Shown piece after piece: positions 1 to 7,951 of a stretch of DNA of 27,610 nucleotides. Each line of letters begins with the position of its first letter. Position 1 is the first letter of the stretch. Source of the DNA: Candidatus Delongbacteria bacterium (lineage in GTDB: Bacteria > UBA4055); the NCBI GenBank assembly GCA_016937995.1, contig JAFGVM010000036.1:1-27610 (forward strand), given 5' to 3'. The position numbers were made by a program, and so were the translations under genes. The notes beneath the pieces were generated by a model, which worked only from the letters and a program-made list of their open reading frames with translations, did not search any database and had not been told where the DNA came from.

Positions 1-345
1 GCTGAGCAGAAATTGATAGCTGAATATGCAGAAGAATTAATAAAGACCTGTGATCCTTTAAAAGCTCAAATGATCCTGAGCGAAATGGCATTGGTATACT
101 ATAAGGATTTTTATTTCAGGGAGAGTGAGGAAACATATAAAAAATTACAAGAAATGACGTTAAAAAGCACAGTCGATCTCTCCTACGTAAAATCGTTATA
201 TAACGTAGCTTTATTCAGAATATTTTTCTACCGTCAAAGACTGGCATTCGGACCTTATCTGGCTATGGGAATTATGCTCTCTTCGCTGTATGGCAACTGG
301 ATAGTGGATCAATACTTTAAAATGATGAAAAATCTTGTTATATGA
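1..345 (+). CDS. C-terminal end of a helical, possibly TPR-like protein (5' truncated by window)
   Basis: The reading frame is open from base 1 (Ala-Glu-Gln-Lys...) to a TGA at 343-345, leaving 114 residues of a protein whose start lies outside the window. The visible part looks all-helical. One segment has TPR-like spacing of aromatic and small residues (about residues 22-50, ALVYYKDFYFRESEETYKKL). A Tyr/Phe-rich hydrophobic stretch follows near the C-terminus. I do not recognise the family. A weak promoter-like pair (335-340 and 358-363) overlaps its 3' end, so the downstream iron-sulfur genes may be transcribed separately. It could be the end of a TPR-containing regulator or a lipoprotein; the sequence does not decide. 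Confidence 0.6.
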   Translation, partial: AEQKLIAEYAEELIKTCDPLKAQMILSEMALVYYKDFYFRESEETYKKLQEMTLKSTVDLSYVKSLYNVALFRIFFYRQRLAFGPYLAMGIMLSSLYGNWIVDQYFKMMKNLVI

Positions 346-363
346 TGTCCAATGTCATATATC
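335..363 (+). promoter_or_regulatory. Possible sigma70-like promoter for the iron-sulfur genes
   Basis: TTGTTA at 335-340 is followed, after 17 bp, by TATATC at 358-363. The desulfurase ATG lies about 60 bp downstream and has an AAGGAA ribosome-binding site at 408-413. The match is approximate in AT-rich DNA. FCB bacteria may use a different promoter consensus, so this is only a candidate. Confidence 0.25.
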
Positions 364-421
364 ATGTAAAATATTTATAATATATTTCACTATATAGTTC
401 ACTAAATAAGGAAATAGAAAA

Positions 422-1651
422 ATGAATGATGAAAAAATAATATATTTCGATAACGGAGATACAACAAGAATAGACGATGAAGTTCTTGACTATATGTTGC
501 AGTTCTACAGGACAAGTTATGGGAATCCGGTATCTCTGCATTCGTTAGGAATTGAAGCCGATGAGAATATTGCATCCGCAAGAGAAACAATTGCAGGATT
601 TATCAATGCTGACGCAAATGAGCTTATATTTACTTCAGGAGCAACTGAATCTAATAATATGGCCATCAACGGCATAGCAGGATTCTATAAGGAGAAGGGA
701 GATCATATACTCATTTCATCAATAGAGCATTCATCTGTAAAAGCAGTAGCTCACAGGTTGGAAAATGAAGGTTTTGAAGTAGAAGAGGTTAAAGTAGACA
801 AACAGGGTTTCCTGGATATCGAAGATCTAAGATCCAAAATTAGAACAAAGACTATTTTGGTTTCAGTTATTTACGGGAACTTTGAAATAGGAACTGTTCA
901 GAATATCAGAGAGATCGGAGCTGTCTGCAGGGAAAATAATATTGTTTTTCATACCGATGCAGCTCAGGCTTACGGAAAGATGAGAATAGATGTCAAAGAC
1001 GAAAATATCGACCTAATGACATTTAATGCTCATAAAAATCACGGACCTAAAGGTGTTGGAGCACTATATGTAAGAAAAGGAATTAAGCTTAAAAAAATGA
1101 TCGATGGCGGGTCCCATGAATTTGGAATGAGGTCCGGAAGTGAGAATATCCCTGCGATAATGGGTTTTGCCCTTGCTTCAGAAATAGCATACAGGGATCT
1201 GGAAATAAATAATTCACATCTAATTAAAATGAGAGATAGACTCGCTGATGGTCTTTTACAGATAGATCACGTAACTTACAATGGTGCACATGGTGAAAAT
1301 ATTGATAAAAGGTTACCGCATAATGTTGACATCACATTTCAGTATATCGAAGGTGAAGCTATCCTTATGCATCTCTCTTTAAGAAATATTTGTGTTTCTT
1401 CAGGATCAGCATGCTCATCAAAGACACTCGAACCGTCACATGTACTGACCGCTATAGGATTAAAGCATGAACAGGCTCATGGTTCAATAAGATTTACCCT
1501 ATCTAAATTTACAACTGAGGAGGAAGTTGACTCTGTTATACAAAATGTGAAGGAAGTCGTAGAAATTTTAAGAAGTATGAGTTCATTTATACCGGAAGAA
1601 CATAGTGAACTGATAAATAAAGATGCAAAGACATTTTACAAAAAAAAATAG
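422..1651 (+). CDS. iscS: Cysteine desulfurase, IscS/NifS family
   Basis: PLP enzyme (aminotransferase class V fold) expected to take sulfur from L-cysteine as a persulfide for Fe-S cluster assembly in the cytoplasm. The 409 residues match the usual IscS/NifS length. Visible landmarks are the N-terminal FDNGDTT (family LDNAATT), SGATESNN at 72-79, the PLP-stacking His in EHSS at 102-105, HTDAAQ at 177-182, the Schiff-base Lys205 in NAHKNHGPKGVGALY, and the persulfide-forming Cys331 in SSGSACSS. The ATG at 422 has an AAGGAA site about 8 bp upstream. The next gene, 48 bp downstream, is an IscU-type scaffold, so the pair supplies sulfur and scaffold. The C-terminal tail (about 385-409) is charged and not conserved in the family as I know it. 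Confidence 0.95.
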   Translation: MNDEKIIYFDNGDTTRIDDEVLDYMLQFYRTSYGNPVSLHSLGIEADENIASARETIAGFINADANELIFTSGATESNNMAINGIAGFYKEKGDHILISSIEHSSVKAVAHRLENEGFEVEEVKVDKQGFLDIEDLRSKIRTKTILVSVIYGNFEIGTVQNIREIGAVCRENNIVFHTDAAQAYGKMRIDVKDENIDLMTFNAHKNHGPKGVGALYVRKGIKLKKMIDGGSHEFGMRSGSENIPAIMGFALASEIAYRDLEINNSHLIKMRDRLADGLLQIDHVTYNGAHGENIDKRLPHNVDITFQYIEGEAILMHLSLRNICVSSGSACSSKTLEPSHVLTAIGLKHEQAHGSIRFTLSKFTTEEEVDSVIQNVKEVVEILRSMSSFIPEEHSELINKDAKTFYKKK

Positions 1652-1660
1652 AAATTTGAA

Positions 1661-1681
1661 CAAGGTGGCTTAAGCCCCTTG
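1661..1681 (+). other. Hairpin between desulfurase and scaffold genes
   Basis: CAAGG (1661-1665) pairs with CCTTG (1677-1681), and GGC (1667-1669) with GCC (1674-1676) around a TTAA loop, leaving one bulged T at 1666. It ends six bases before the AAGGAG ribosome-binding site of the next gene. There is no U-tract, so it is not a standard terminator. It may stabilise mRNA or tune translation, or be a short palindromic repeat. Confidence 0.5.
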
Positions 1682-1699
1682 AAACTAAGGAGATTCAAG

Positions 1700-2359
1700 A
1701 TGGCACTTAAATACACTAAAGAAACTATAGAACACTTTACGAAACCTCACAATCTGGGAACACTTGAGAATCATAATGCAGAAGCAACTGAGGGAAGCCC
1801 GGCCTGCGGTGATATGGTAAATTATACTTTGCAGATCAATCCTGAAACATTGATCATCGAAGATATTAGATTCCGGTCTTACGGTTGTGCCTCGAACATA
1901 GCAACAGCATCAATTGCCACTGATATAGTTAAAGGTAGGCATATAGATGAAGTAAAGAAGATGGGGACATCTGAGGCTGCATCAAAACTTGGCGGATTAC
2001 CTCCTGTAAAAATGCATTGTTCTGTTCTTGCAATAAATGGCATTAAGGCTGCAATAAGAGAATTTGAAAAGAAGATCGGTAGAATTGTAGATGAGCAGAG
2101 AGTTCTGACAGAGAAAGCTTTAAAGAATATTTTAAAAGACATTATTCATCCTAAACACGGTATAAATATCATAGACAACAACAATGTTACCAGAATAAAG
2201 ATCGAAGGTCAGAACGTGTATATTGTTATCGAACTTGAACCAGATGAGGAAATGTTCGCACCGAACATACGTGAAGAGATCCAGGAACATCTTGAAGCGA
2301 TGAAATGTTCACATGAGATAATGGTAAAAATAGAATCTAAAACCGGTCAGTTCATATAA
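1700..2359 (+). CDS. iscU: IscU-type Fe-S scaffold fused to a C-terminal DUF59/MIP18-like domain
   Basis: Scaffold on which Fe-S clusters are built with the upstream desulfurase. Residues 1-125 are an IscU/NifU N-terminal domain with all three ligand cysteines: Cys36 in PACGD (with Asp38), Cys63 in YGCASN, and Cys107 in KMHCSVLA. Residues about 135-215 resemble the DUF59/MIP18 (PaaD/SufT, Mrp N-terminal) fold: a helix with LKDIIHPKHGINIID, then strand-rich VTRIKIEG and VYIVIELEPDEE, then a helix. This is not the usual NifU C-terminal CxxC thioredoxin-like domain. I chose ATG 1700 because AAGGAG at 1687-1692 sits 7 bp upstream; an in-frame TTG at 1679 would add seven residues but lies inside the hairpin. 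The DUF59 part lacks the conserved Cys often found in SufT/Mrp-type proteins. Confidence 0.88.
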   Translation: MALKYTKETIEHFTKPHNLGTLENHNAEATEGSPACGDMVNYTLQINPETLIIEDIRFRSYGCASNIATASIATDIVKGRHIDEVKKMGTSEAASKLGGLPPVKMHCSVLAINGIKAAIREFEKKIGRIVDEQRVLTEKALKNILKDIIHPKHGINIIDNNNVTRIKIEGQNVYIVIELEPDEEMFAPNIREEIQEHLEAMKCSHEIMVKIESKTGQFI

Positions 2360-2367
2360 AATAAATC

Positions 2368-2424
2368 GTAGAGACATACGTAAAGACGTAGTCGTACTAC
2401 GTCTCTACGTATCTACGTCTCTGC
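2368..2424. repeat. Compound GTAG-footed hairpin repeat (REP-like)
   Basis: A nested inverted repeat fills most of the 95-bp gap. The inner stem is perfect: AGACGTAGT (2384-2392) pairs with ACTACGTCT (2396-2404) around a CGT loop. The middle stem pairs TACGTA (2377-2382) with TACGTA (2406-2411). The outer stem pairs GTAGAGAC (2368-2375) with GTCTCTGC (2417-2424) with one G-T wobble, leaving TCTAC (2412-2416) bulged. CTACGTCTCT also occurs twice directly (2397-2406 and 2413-2422). The foot GTAG matches the other hairpins in this window and the tetranucleotide known at the foot of REP elements. It may end or stabilise the scaffold transcript, although no U-run follows. Confidence 0.75.
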
Positions 2425-2454
2425 GTTCCCCCCTAATACTTAACTTGGTCCCAA

Positions 2455-3561
2455 ATGAAATATAACCTAATCGCAACATGCACTTTCGGTCTGGAATCAG
2501 TTCTCAAAAAGGAATTGATCGGTCTTGGTTATAATGATCTTCAGGTGCAGGATGGCAGAATAACTTTCCAGGCTGAAGAACTTGGTATTGCCCGAGCTAA
2601 TCTATTTTTAAGAACAGCTGACAGAATATATCTGAAGTTATCCGAATTCAAAGCTGAAGATTTTGACGAACTCTATGAAGGTGTGAAAAATATTGACTGG
2701 CAGGATATGGTTCCGGTCGATGGAGTAATGCATGTTAACGGAAGATCAAAGAAATCAAAACTGTCTTCTGTACCGGCATGTCAGTCCATAACAAAAAAAG
2801 CCATCATAGATAAAATGACCAAGTCCTACGGAGTTGAAAAATTCACAGAGGACGGTAAAGTATTCCCCGTAGAGATAATACTTGAGAATGATATTGCAAT
2901 AGTAACTTTAGATACTTCCGGAACAGCTTTATACAAAAGGGGTTACAGACTGCATACAGGTGAAGCTCCCTTAAAAGAGACACTTGCTGCGGGATTAATA
3001 CTTCTTTCTAACTGGCGGCCGAATATACCGCTTATAGATCCTTTTTGCGGCTCCGGTACAATTCTTGTGGAAGCAGCCATGATAGGCAGGAACATCGCTC
3101 CTGGATTGAACAGACATTTTCTTTCGATGAAATGGGATTTTCTAAATAGATCTATCTGGAAAAAAGCTGTCGAGGAGGCTTTTGATAAAAGAAATACTAA
3201 CAAACTTGAGCTTTTCGGTTCTGATATTGATCCCAAAGTTATAAAATATGCCCAGTTAAATTCTGAAAATGCAGATCTGAACACAATGATAGAATTTAAA
3301 CAACAGGATATAACAGACTTTAAGTTTACTAATAAAAAAGCCTATATTATAACTAATCTGCCTTACGGTGAAAGACTGAGAAACAAGAGCTCAATTGATG
3401 AACTGTACAGATCTTTTAAAAATTCAATAAAATATAACGACCAGTTCGGAAAGCATATTTTCACTTCGCACGAACATTTTCAGGAGATCTTCGGAAGGGC
3501 AAATAAAAAAAGAAAGCTGTACAATGGAAACATAAAGTGTCATCTGTACAGCTATTATTAG
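2455..3561 (+). CDS. THUMP-domain class I SAM-dependent rRNA methyltransferase, RlmL/YpsC-like
   Basis: Predicted to methylate a guanine N2 position in 23S rRNA, by analogy with the N-terminal half of RlmL (m2G2445) and with YpsC. Residues about 1-60 are the ferredoxin-like start (IATCTFGLESVLKKEL) and about 65-155 the THUMP domain, ending in VTLDTSGTALYKRGYR, which is typical just before the catalytic domain. The methyltransferase domain shows the SAM-binding motif DPFCGSGT (195-202), GSDIDPKVI (255-263) and the catalytic NLPYGER (301-307), a N-P-P-Y-type motif that indicates base-amino methylation. At 368 residues it is a single methyltransferase, not the RlmK-RlmL fusion. No clear Shine-Dalgarno precedes ATG 2455. 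It is convergent with the next gene, only 6 bp away, with no terminator between. Confidence 0.9.
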   Translation: MKYNLIATCTFGLESVLKKELIGLGYNDLQVQDGRITFQAEELGIARANLFLRTADRIYLKLSEFKAEDFDELYEGVKNIDWQDMVPVDGVMHVNGRSKKSKLSSVPACQSITKKAIIDKMTKSYGVEKFTEDGKVFPVEIILENDIAIVTLDTSGTALYKRGYRLHTGEAPLKETLAAGLILLSNWRPNIPLIDPFCGSGTILVEAAMIGRNIAPGLNRHFLSMKWDFLNRSIWKKAVEEAFDKRNTNKLELFGSDIDPKVIKYAQLNSENADLNTMIEFKQQDITDFKFTNKKAYIITNLPYGERLRNKSSIDELYRSFKNSIKYNDQFGKHIFTSHEHFQEIFGRANKKRKLYNGNIKCHLYSYY

Positions 3562-3567
3562 AATATT

Positions 3568-4104
3568 TTACTTACTTATAAAATTATTTGTATGAAAGAA
3601 ACCAAGTCTTAAAGAATCATTCGATGTTGTACCGATCTCGTGAATATTACCGTAAAACTCACCCTGAATTTCTTCCCCGGGTATGAATTTCGTTATAATT
3701 ATCTTTGTGATCTCAGCGTTCATATCTCCAGTTTCAATTAAATAATCGCCGTAAAGATCATCATTGGGTGTATCTAATCTGATCCTGTTTGAATAAGAGT
3801 CACTGATCAATATCTCTTGTTCCTGTCCGACTGTTCCAGGATCTACTTCAAACTTAATTGTCCACGATTCATTTACAATTCCACCAACCTCATCCTGAGC
3901 CGTGAAAGTGTAAATATAATCCGGATCCTCAATTATCTGGACATTATCCTTAGCAGTATAATATCTGGAATTCTCTGTGAAATCAATATTCACTTCCAGC
4001 CTGTTGGTCTTTGGAGGATATATGATCTCCTCTTCATCACAACCAGAGAATATCAGTACTAAAGTTAAGGTTAATAATAAAGTCACAATTTTTCCTGCCT
4101 TCAT
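3568..4104 (-). CDS. Small predicted lipoprotein of unknown function
   Basis: 178 residues with a textbook lipoprotein signal: MKAGK, then a Leu/Thr/Val-rich core, then LIFSG before Cys22, with an acidic DEEE right after the Cys. The mature part is probably an all-beta, immunoglobulin-like domain (alternating polar and hydrophobic strands, IYTFTAQDEVGG, ESWTIKFEVD, EGEFYG-type ends), but I do not recognise a family. GGAG lies 7 bp upstream of the ATG on the minus strand. It is the last gene of the long minus-strand cluster, 23 bp after the TPR lipoprotein, so the two may act together in the envelope. No terminator is visible before the convergent methyltransferase gene. Confidence 0.75.
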   Translation of the reverse strand: MKAGKIVTLLLTLTLVLIFSGCDEEEIIYPPKTNRLEVNIDFTENSRYYTAKDNVQIIEDPDYIYTFTAQDEVGGIVNESWTIKFEVDPGTVGQEQEILISDSYSNRIRLDTPNDDLYGDYLIETGDMNAEITKIIITKFIPGEEIQGEFYGNIHEIGTTSNDSLRLGFFHTNNFISK

Positions 4105-4127
4105 AATTTATCTCCGTTTAATCTAAA

Positions 4128-5951
4128 TTAATCATTTCTTCTGTCCATCATATACCATTTATCCGCTTCGCTTTCCTTTTTCTCTACAGTTCTTTTCTGC
4201 GGAACGGATGAATCTGTACTTAATTTTATCGATGCGAAATTTGCATATGTTGATTTTGGATATTTTTCCTTTATCTGACTGTAAATATCAGCTGCTTTTT
4301 CCATATCATATAAATAATTTTCAGCTATTAATGCGGCAGCGTTCATTATTTTGGGTGCTATTGGACTGTCCTCAAATTTTTCAACTATCTTCAAATACTC
4401 TTCTATTGATTCTGAGTAGAGGGAATCAAGAAATGTATCTGAGGCTATATTGAAGTAATATTTTGCAGAATCCTCAATAACATTGACCAGTTCTATTCCT
4501 CTTTCATTTCTAACTGCATTTGATGCTATAGTATTGGGATATTTTATCAATATACTATCCTTATAGCCTTCATACAGACTATTATCCATACTTGAAAGAA
4601 TATATAAAGCTCTGGATGATATGTGTGGAAGATCAGACATTTTTGAAACTTCTAAAAGATAGTTCACCGCAGAATCAGGCTGATTGATATCATACATATA
4701 CTTTTCAGCCAGTAACATCTTGTCATTTGCCAACTCTTTATTCTGTTTCTTAAGATCCTTAAAAGTCTCAATTTTTTTTAACGAAAGCTTATTATATTCG
4801 TTTTGATCGACACTGTCTTTATATTGCAGTAATTTATTATCAATTCTCGAGAGTTTTGATGCTAATGTATCAACTTTACTGTTTTGAACCGGGACCTTCT
4901 TTTTTAATTTCTGGAATTCGTTAATTGTTCTCTTTCTTTCAACTGCGAGTTTATAAGTATCATTCCCTCTATCGTAAAATCCTGAAGAATCGTACATTAC
5001 GATCGCATTTTCAAAGTCCTTTTTATAATTGAAGTAATATTCTCCTAAGAAGAACGCAGTTTTAGACAGGAACGCTCCATTTTCTCTGTTTTTTTGATTA
5101 ACCCTCAATATCTCATCTAATTTATCATAGGATTTTTGATAATCTCCCAATGAGTAATACAATTCTCCCATCTTCAGATCACCTTCAAGTGCGTATTTAT
5201 CATATTCTTCAATACTGAGTATATTTTTAATTATTGTAAGAGCACTGTCAATATACCCCTGCTTTTGTAAGGCATCAGAATATTTCATGGTATAACTGAA
5301 TTTTTTCTCTCTGATATCTGTATTATCAATTAACTTTTTGTAAATGTCTGCTGTTTTATTATAATTCTTTGTTTCTTCGGCAAGTTTTGATGCTTTTTCT
5401 AAAAATATTATTTTTTCTCCGGGATTTTTCGTTTCTTCAGCCGCTTCAAGATATAGGTCCAAGGCTTTAGAACTATCTTTTAACGATATACTTAACTCTG
5501 CATTCAGGTTCATTAAATCCAATGGTTCAATATCAAGATTATCCATTTTTATGCTTTCGATCAATTCGACAGCAGTATCAAAATTATTTGATGCTATCTC
5601 AACTTCGGCCAACAATACTTTTGCTTTATTTATTAAATCAGAATTTGGATAGTTAGTTATAATTTCTATATACTTTCTTTTAGCTTTGTCGTATTTTTCC
5701 TGCCTGTAGTAACATTGTCCCATCATGAGCAATGCATCATCTACCCATTTACTGTTCGGATAAAATTCGAGGATTTTTGAAAGCTCTTTGATACTGTTCT
5801 CATACAGATTTTTATCAACCTGATTATTTAATTTCCTTTTTTCCTCTGCTTCTCTATAACTTTTTTCTGCATTGAAGTACATATTATAATAGGCACAGCC
5901 AGTCATAATAATCATAAAAATAAGCAAAAATATTTTCTTAAATTTATTCAT
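4128..5951 (-). CDS. Large TPR lipoprotein, BamD/YbgF-like repeats
   Basis: 607 residues beginning with a lipobox (IFMIIMTG before Cys19), then CAYYNMYFNAEKSYREAEEK, a start I associate with TPR lipoproteins of FCB bacteria. The rest is helical with many tetratricopeptide-type units. A BamD-like pair at about 50-110 contains ELSKILEFYPNSKWVDDALL and IEIITNYPNSDLINKAKVL; more units lie at about 120-330 and in the C-terminal 120 residues (EYLKIVEKFEDSPIAPKIM, IYSQIKEKYPKSTYANFA). A charged, coiled-coil-like stretch sits at about 345-410. Such proteins usually scaffold outer-membrane or periplasmic complexes. It starts 5 bp after the acyl synthetase stop, so co-transcription is likely. The precise role is unknown. 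Confidence 0.82.
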   Translation of the reverse strand: MNKFKKIFLLIFMIIMTGCAYYNMYFNAEKSYREAEEKRKLNNQVDKNLYENSIKELSKILEFYPNSKWVDDALLMMGQCYYRQEKYDKAKRKYIEIITNYPNSDLINKAKVLLAEVEIASNNFDTAVELIESIKMDNLDIEPLDLMNLNAELSISLKDSSKALDLYLEAAEETKNPGEKIIFLEKASKLAEETKNYNKTADIYKKLIDNTDIREKKFSYTMKYSDALQKQGYIDSALTIIKNILSIEEYDKYALEGDLKMGELYYSLGDYQKSYDKLDEILRVNQKNRENGAFLSKTAFFLGEYYFNYKKDFENAIVMYDSSGFYDRGNDTYKLAVERKRTINEFQKLKKKVPVQNSKVDTLASKLSRIDNKLLQYKDSVDQNEYNKLSLKKIETFKDLKKQNKELANDKMLLAEKYMYDINQPDSAVNYLLEVSKMSDLPHISSRALYILSSMDNSLYEGYKDSILIKYPNTIASNAVRNERGIELVNVIEDSAKYYFNIASDTFLDSLYSESIEEYLKIVEKFEDSPIAPKIMNAAALIAENYLYDMEKAADIYSQIKEKYPKSTYANFASIKLSTDSSVPQKRTVEKKESEADKWYMMDRRND

Positions 5952-5956
5952 CAGTA

Positions 5957-7459
5957 TTATTCACATTTATTTCTACAACTGTCTTCTACTTCCCTGAAGT
6001 TCACTTTCCCGTTACCCATCACTGGAAGCTCCTTGAAATATAATATTCTTTTGGGGACAGAGATAGGAGGAAGTTCTTTAGACAGTTTTTTCTTCAGTTC
6101 TTTCTCGTTAATATCAGAAGTTGTGGCCACAATTATTTCAGCCCCTTTGGTAACGTGAGGTATTTCAACCGCACAGCATAACTGATCATCTTCAAGATAT
6201 TTTTCCACTGCATTCTCTACTGCTACCAGCGAGATCATTTCACCAGCAATTTTTACAAACCTTCTCAACCTTCCTCTATGCCATAAGAACCCGTCCTCAT
6301 CCATGATACCTATATCACCTGTATCATACCACCCCTGATGGATGTGTAATGCTGTTTCTTCAAGATCATCATAATATCCTTTCATCACCAGCCTTCCTTT
6401 GACGTAGATTTTACCTTCAACTCCTGTAGGTACTTCTTCATCAGTATTGATATCAACTATTTTAACATTTACTCCCGGTAAAGGCTGTCCAATACTACCG
6501 AACTTGTTATTATCAACTCTGTTAACAGATATAACAGGACTTGTTTCAGTTGTCCCATAACCTTCAAGTATCTCAATTCCGTGCTTGTTCATGAATGAAT
6601 CTTTAATATTTTTATTGAGCTTATCCCCACCCGCGATGACCAGTCTAAGGCTTGAAAAATCTCCGGCTTGTGATTTCTGAGAATAACCTCTCATAAATGT
6701 AGGAGTTGCTGTTATGATCGTACATTTATTGTTCTTTATTCCTTTGGCTACAGTCTCATATTCCAAAGGATTTGCAAATGTATTTACGGCTGCTCCTGAA
6801 AGCATTGGTAAAAAAAGTGATGTTGTTAAACCAAAAATATGAAATATCGGAAGAACACCTGTGAATATATCATTATTATCAATAAAGAATTCTTTCTGAA
6901 TAGCTTCAACATTTGAAAATATATTATCATGGGATAGCATTACAGCTTTGGGTTCTTTTTCACTTCCTGTAGTAAACAGAAGAGCAATAATATCATCAGG
7001 TGATTTTTTTGCTATAAATAGTTTTGGAATAAAAAATTTTATGAGAGCACTTATTTTTTTTATGATAGACACAGTACTGATAATATCTTCAAGAAAAAGC
7101 ATATCCTCCTTTGGTTTTAATCCGATCTTTTCAATAAATTTTCTTGAAGTGATAACATGTCTGAAACGACCTTTCTTTTTTGCGTAGATAATGTTTTTAT
7201 CCGCACCAGTGGAATAATTTATCATGACAGGGACTTTTCCTGAGAACAGTACTGCAAAAGTAGTAATAAAAGCTCCGGCAGTTTTTGGAAGCATTATCCC
7301 TATAAATTCATCCTTCTTCTTCTTTACTATAGATGACAACAGAAGTGATGCTATAAGTAACTTTCCATATGTATATACCTGACCTGTAGTATTATCAATT
7401 ATAGCTATTTTCTTCTTATTTTTAGATGCAACTTCAACAAATTTAGAATGAATACTCAT
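5957..7459 (-). CDS. AMP-forming acyl-CoA/acyl-ACP synthetase (Aas synthetase-domain-like)
   Basis: 500-residue member of the ANL adenylating superfamily that should activate a fatty acid with ATP and pass it to CoA or ACP. Motifs: the P-loop A3 LLFTTGSEKEPKAVMLSHDNI (GSEKEPK is typical of Aas and related acyl-ACP synthetases), LPIFHIFGLT, the A5 motif EGYGTTETSPVIS, A7 WYDTGDIG, A8 RLRRFVKIAGEMIS, and the A10 catalytic Lys in GNGKVNF near the C-terminus. Bacterial Aas is usually fused to a PlsC-type acyltransferase; none is present here. It overlaps the rfaE2 start side by 4 bp, which indicates translational coupling. Its place among LPS and phospholipid genes suggests fatty-acid recycling or acyl supply for envelope lipids. 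Long-chain acyl-CoA ligase is the alternative. Confidence 0.88.
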   Translation of the reverse strand: MSIHSKFVEVASKNKKKIAIIDNTTGQVYTYGKLLIASLLLSSIVKKKKDEFIGIMLPKTAGAFITTFAVLFSGKVPVMINYSTGADKNIIYAKKKGRFRHVITSRKFIEKIGLKPKEDMLFLEDIISTVSIIKKISALIKFFIPKLFIAKKSPDDIIALLFTTGSEKEPKAVMLSHDNIFSNVEAIQKEFFIDNNDIFTGVLPIFHIFGLTTSLFLPMLSGAAVNTFANPLEYETVAKGIKNNKCTIITATPTFMRGYSQKSQAGDFSSLRLVIAGGDKLNKNIKDSFMNKHGIEILEGYGTTETSPVISVNRVDNNKFGSIGQPLPGVNVKIVDINTDEEVPTGVEGKIYVKGRLVMKGYYDDLEETALHIHQGWYDTGDIGIMDEDGFLWHRGRLRRFVKIAGEMISLVAVENAVEKYLEDDQLCCAVEIPHVTKGAEIIVATTSDINEKELKKKLSKELPPISVPKRILYFKELPVMGNGKVNFREVEDSCRNKCE

Positions 7460-7947
7460 AATTGCTTCCTCATCTTTTTAATAGTTTGAGTTGTGGATCT
7501 CCCCGGAGTCAGTTTTACAACTTTAACTTCTCCACCATTCTTTTTAACAATATCAGAACCAACTATAAATCTAGGATCGTTTTTATCAGTCACATCAGGA
7601 TCATAATCAGATCCCTTAACTAAAACATCCGGTAAAATAAAATTTATCAATTCCACAGGTGTATCCTCGTCAAAGATCACCACATAATCAACAGATCTTA
7701 ATTCGCTTAAAATAAAAGCTCTATCATTTTCAGGATTTACAGGCCTGTCTTCTCCTTTCAACCTTTTCACTGAACTGTCACTGTTTACACCGACTATAAG
7801 CACATTTCCAAAATTTGCAGATTCTTTTAAATAATCAACATGCCCTTTATGTAAAATATCAAAAACACCGTTCGTGAAAACTATCTTTTTGCTTTCTTTT
7901 CTAATTTCAGATACAATATATTCCAGATCCTTAATATCATCTTTCAT
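7456..7947 (-). CDS. rfaE2: D-beta-D-heptose 1-phosphate adenylyltransferase (RfaE2/HldE C-terminal type)
   Basis: 163 residues of the cytidylyltransferase-like nucleotidyltransferase fold. Expected to transfer AMP to D-glycero-D-manno-heptose 1-phosphate, a step in making ADP-heptose for the LPS inner core. The nucleotide-binding motif is FTNGVFDILHKGHVDYL (HxGH at about 33-36). NSDSSVKRLKGEDRPVNP and the ending PGRSTTQTIKKM are characteristic of RfaE2. The kinase half (RfaE1) is the separate gene just upstream, with a 4-bp gap, so the fused HldE of many proteobacteria is split here. The downstream acyl synthetase overlaps by 4 bp. AAAGGGAT precedes the ATG as a weak ribosome-binding site. 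Confidence 0.93.
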   Translation of the reverse strand: MKDDIKDLEYIVSEIRKESKKIVFTNGVFDILHKGHVDYLKESANFGNVLIVGVNSDSSVKRLKGEDRPVNPENDRAFILSELRSVDYVVIFDEDTPVELINFILPDVLVKGSDYDPDVTDKNDPRFIVGSDIVKKNGGEVKVVKLTPGRSTTQTIKKMRKQL

Positions 7948-7951
7948 TGTT

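Noticed and set aside
1667-1676. Rho-independent terminator between desulfurase and scaffold
   Set aside because: The stem is short and no T-run follows; the next gene begins at once with a good ribosome-binding site, so read-through is expected.
2397-2422. Short direct repeats that might suggest a CRISPR-like array
   Set aside because: There are only two copies of a 10-mer, no spacers of regular length, and they are explained by the compound hairpin.
2943-3284. Open frame antisense to the rRNA methyltransferase gene
   Set aside because: It is fully inside a well-supported gene, has no ribosome-binding site, and its product looks like random low-complexity sequence.
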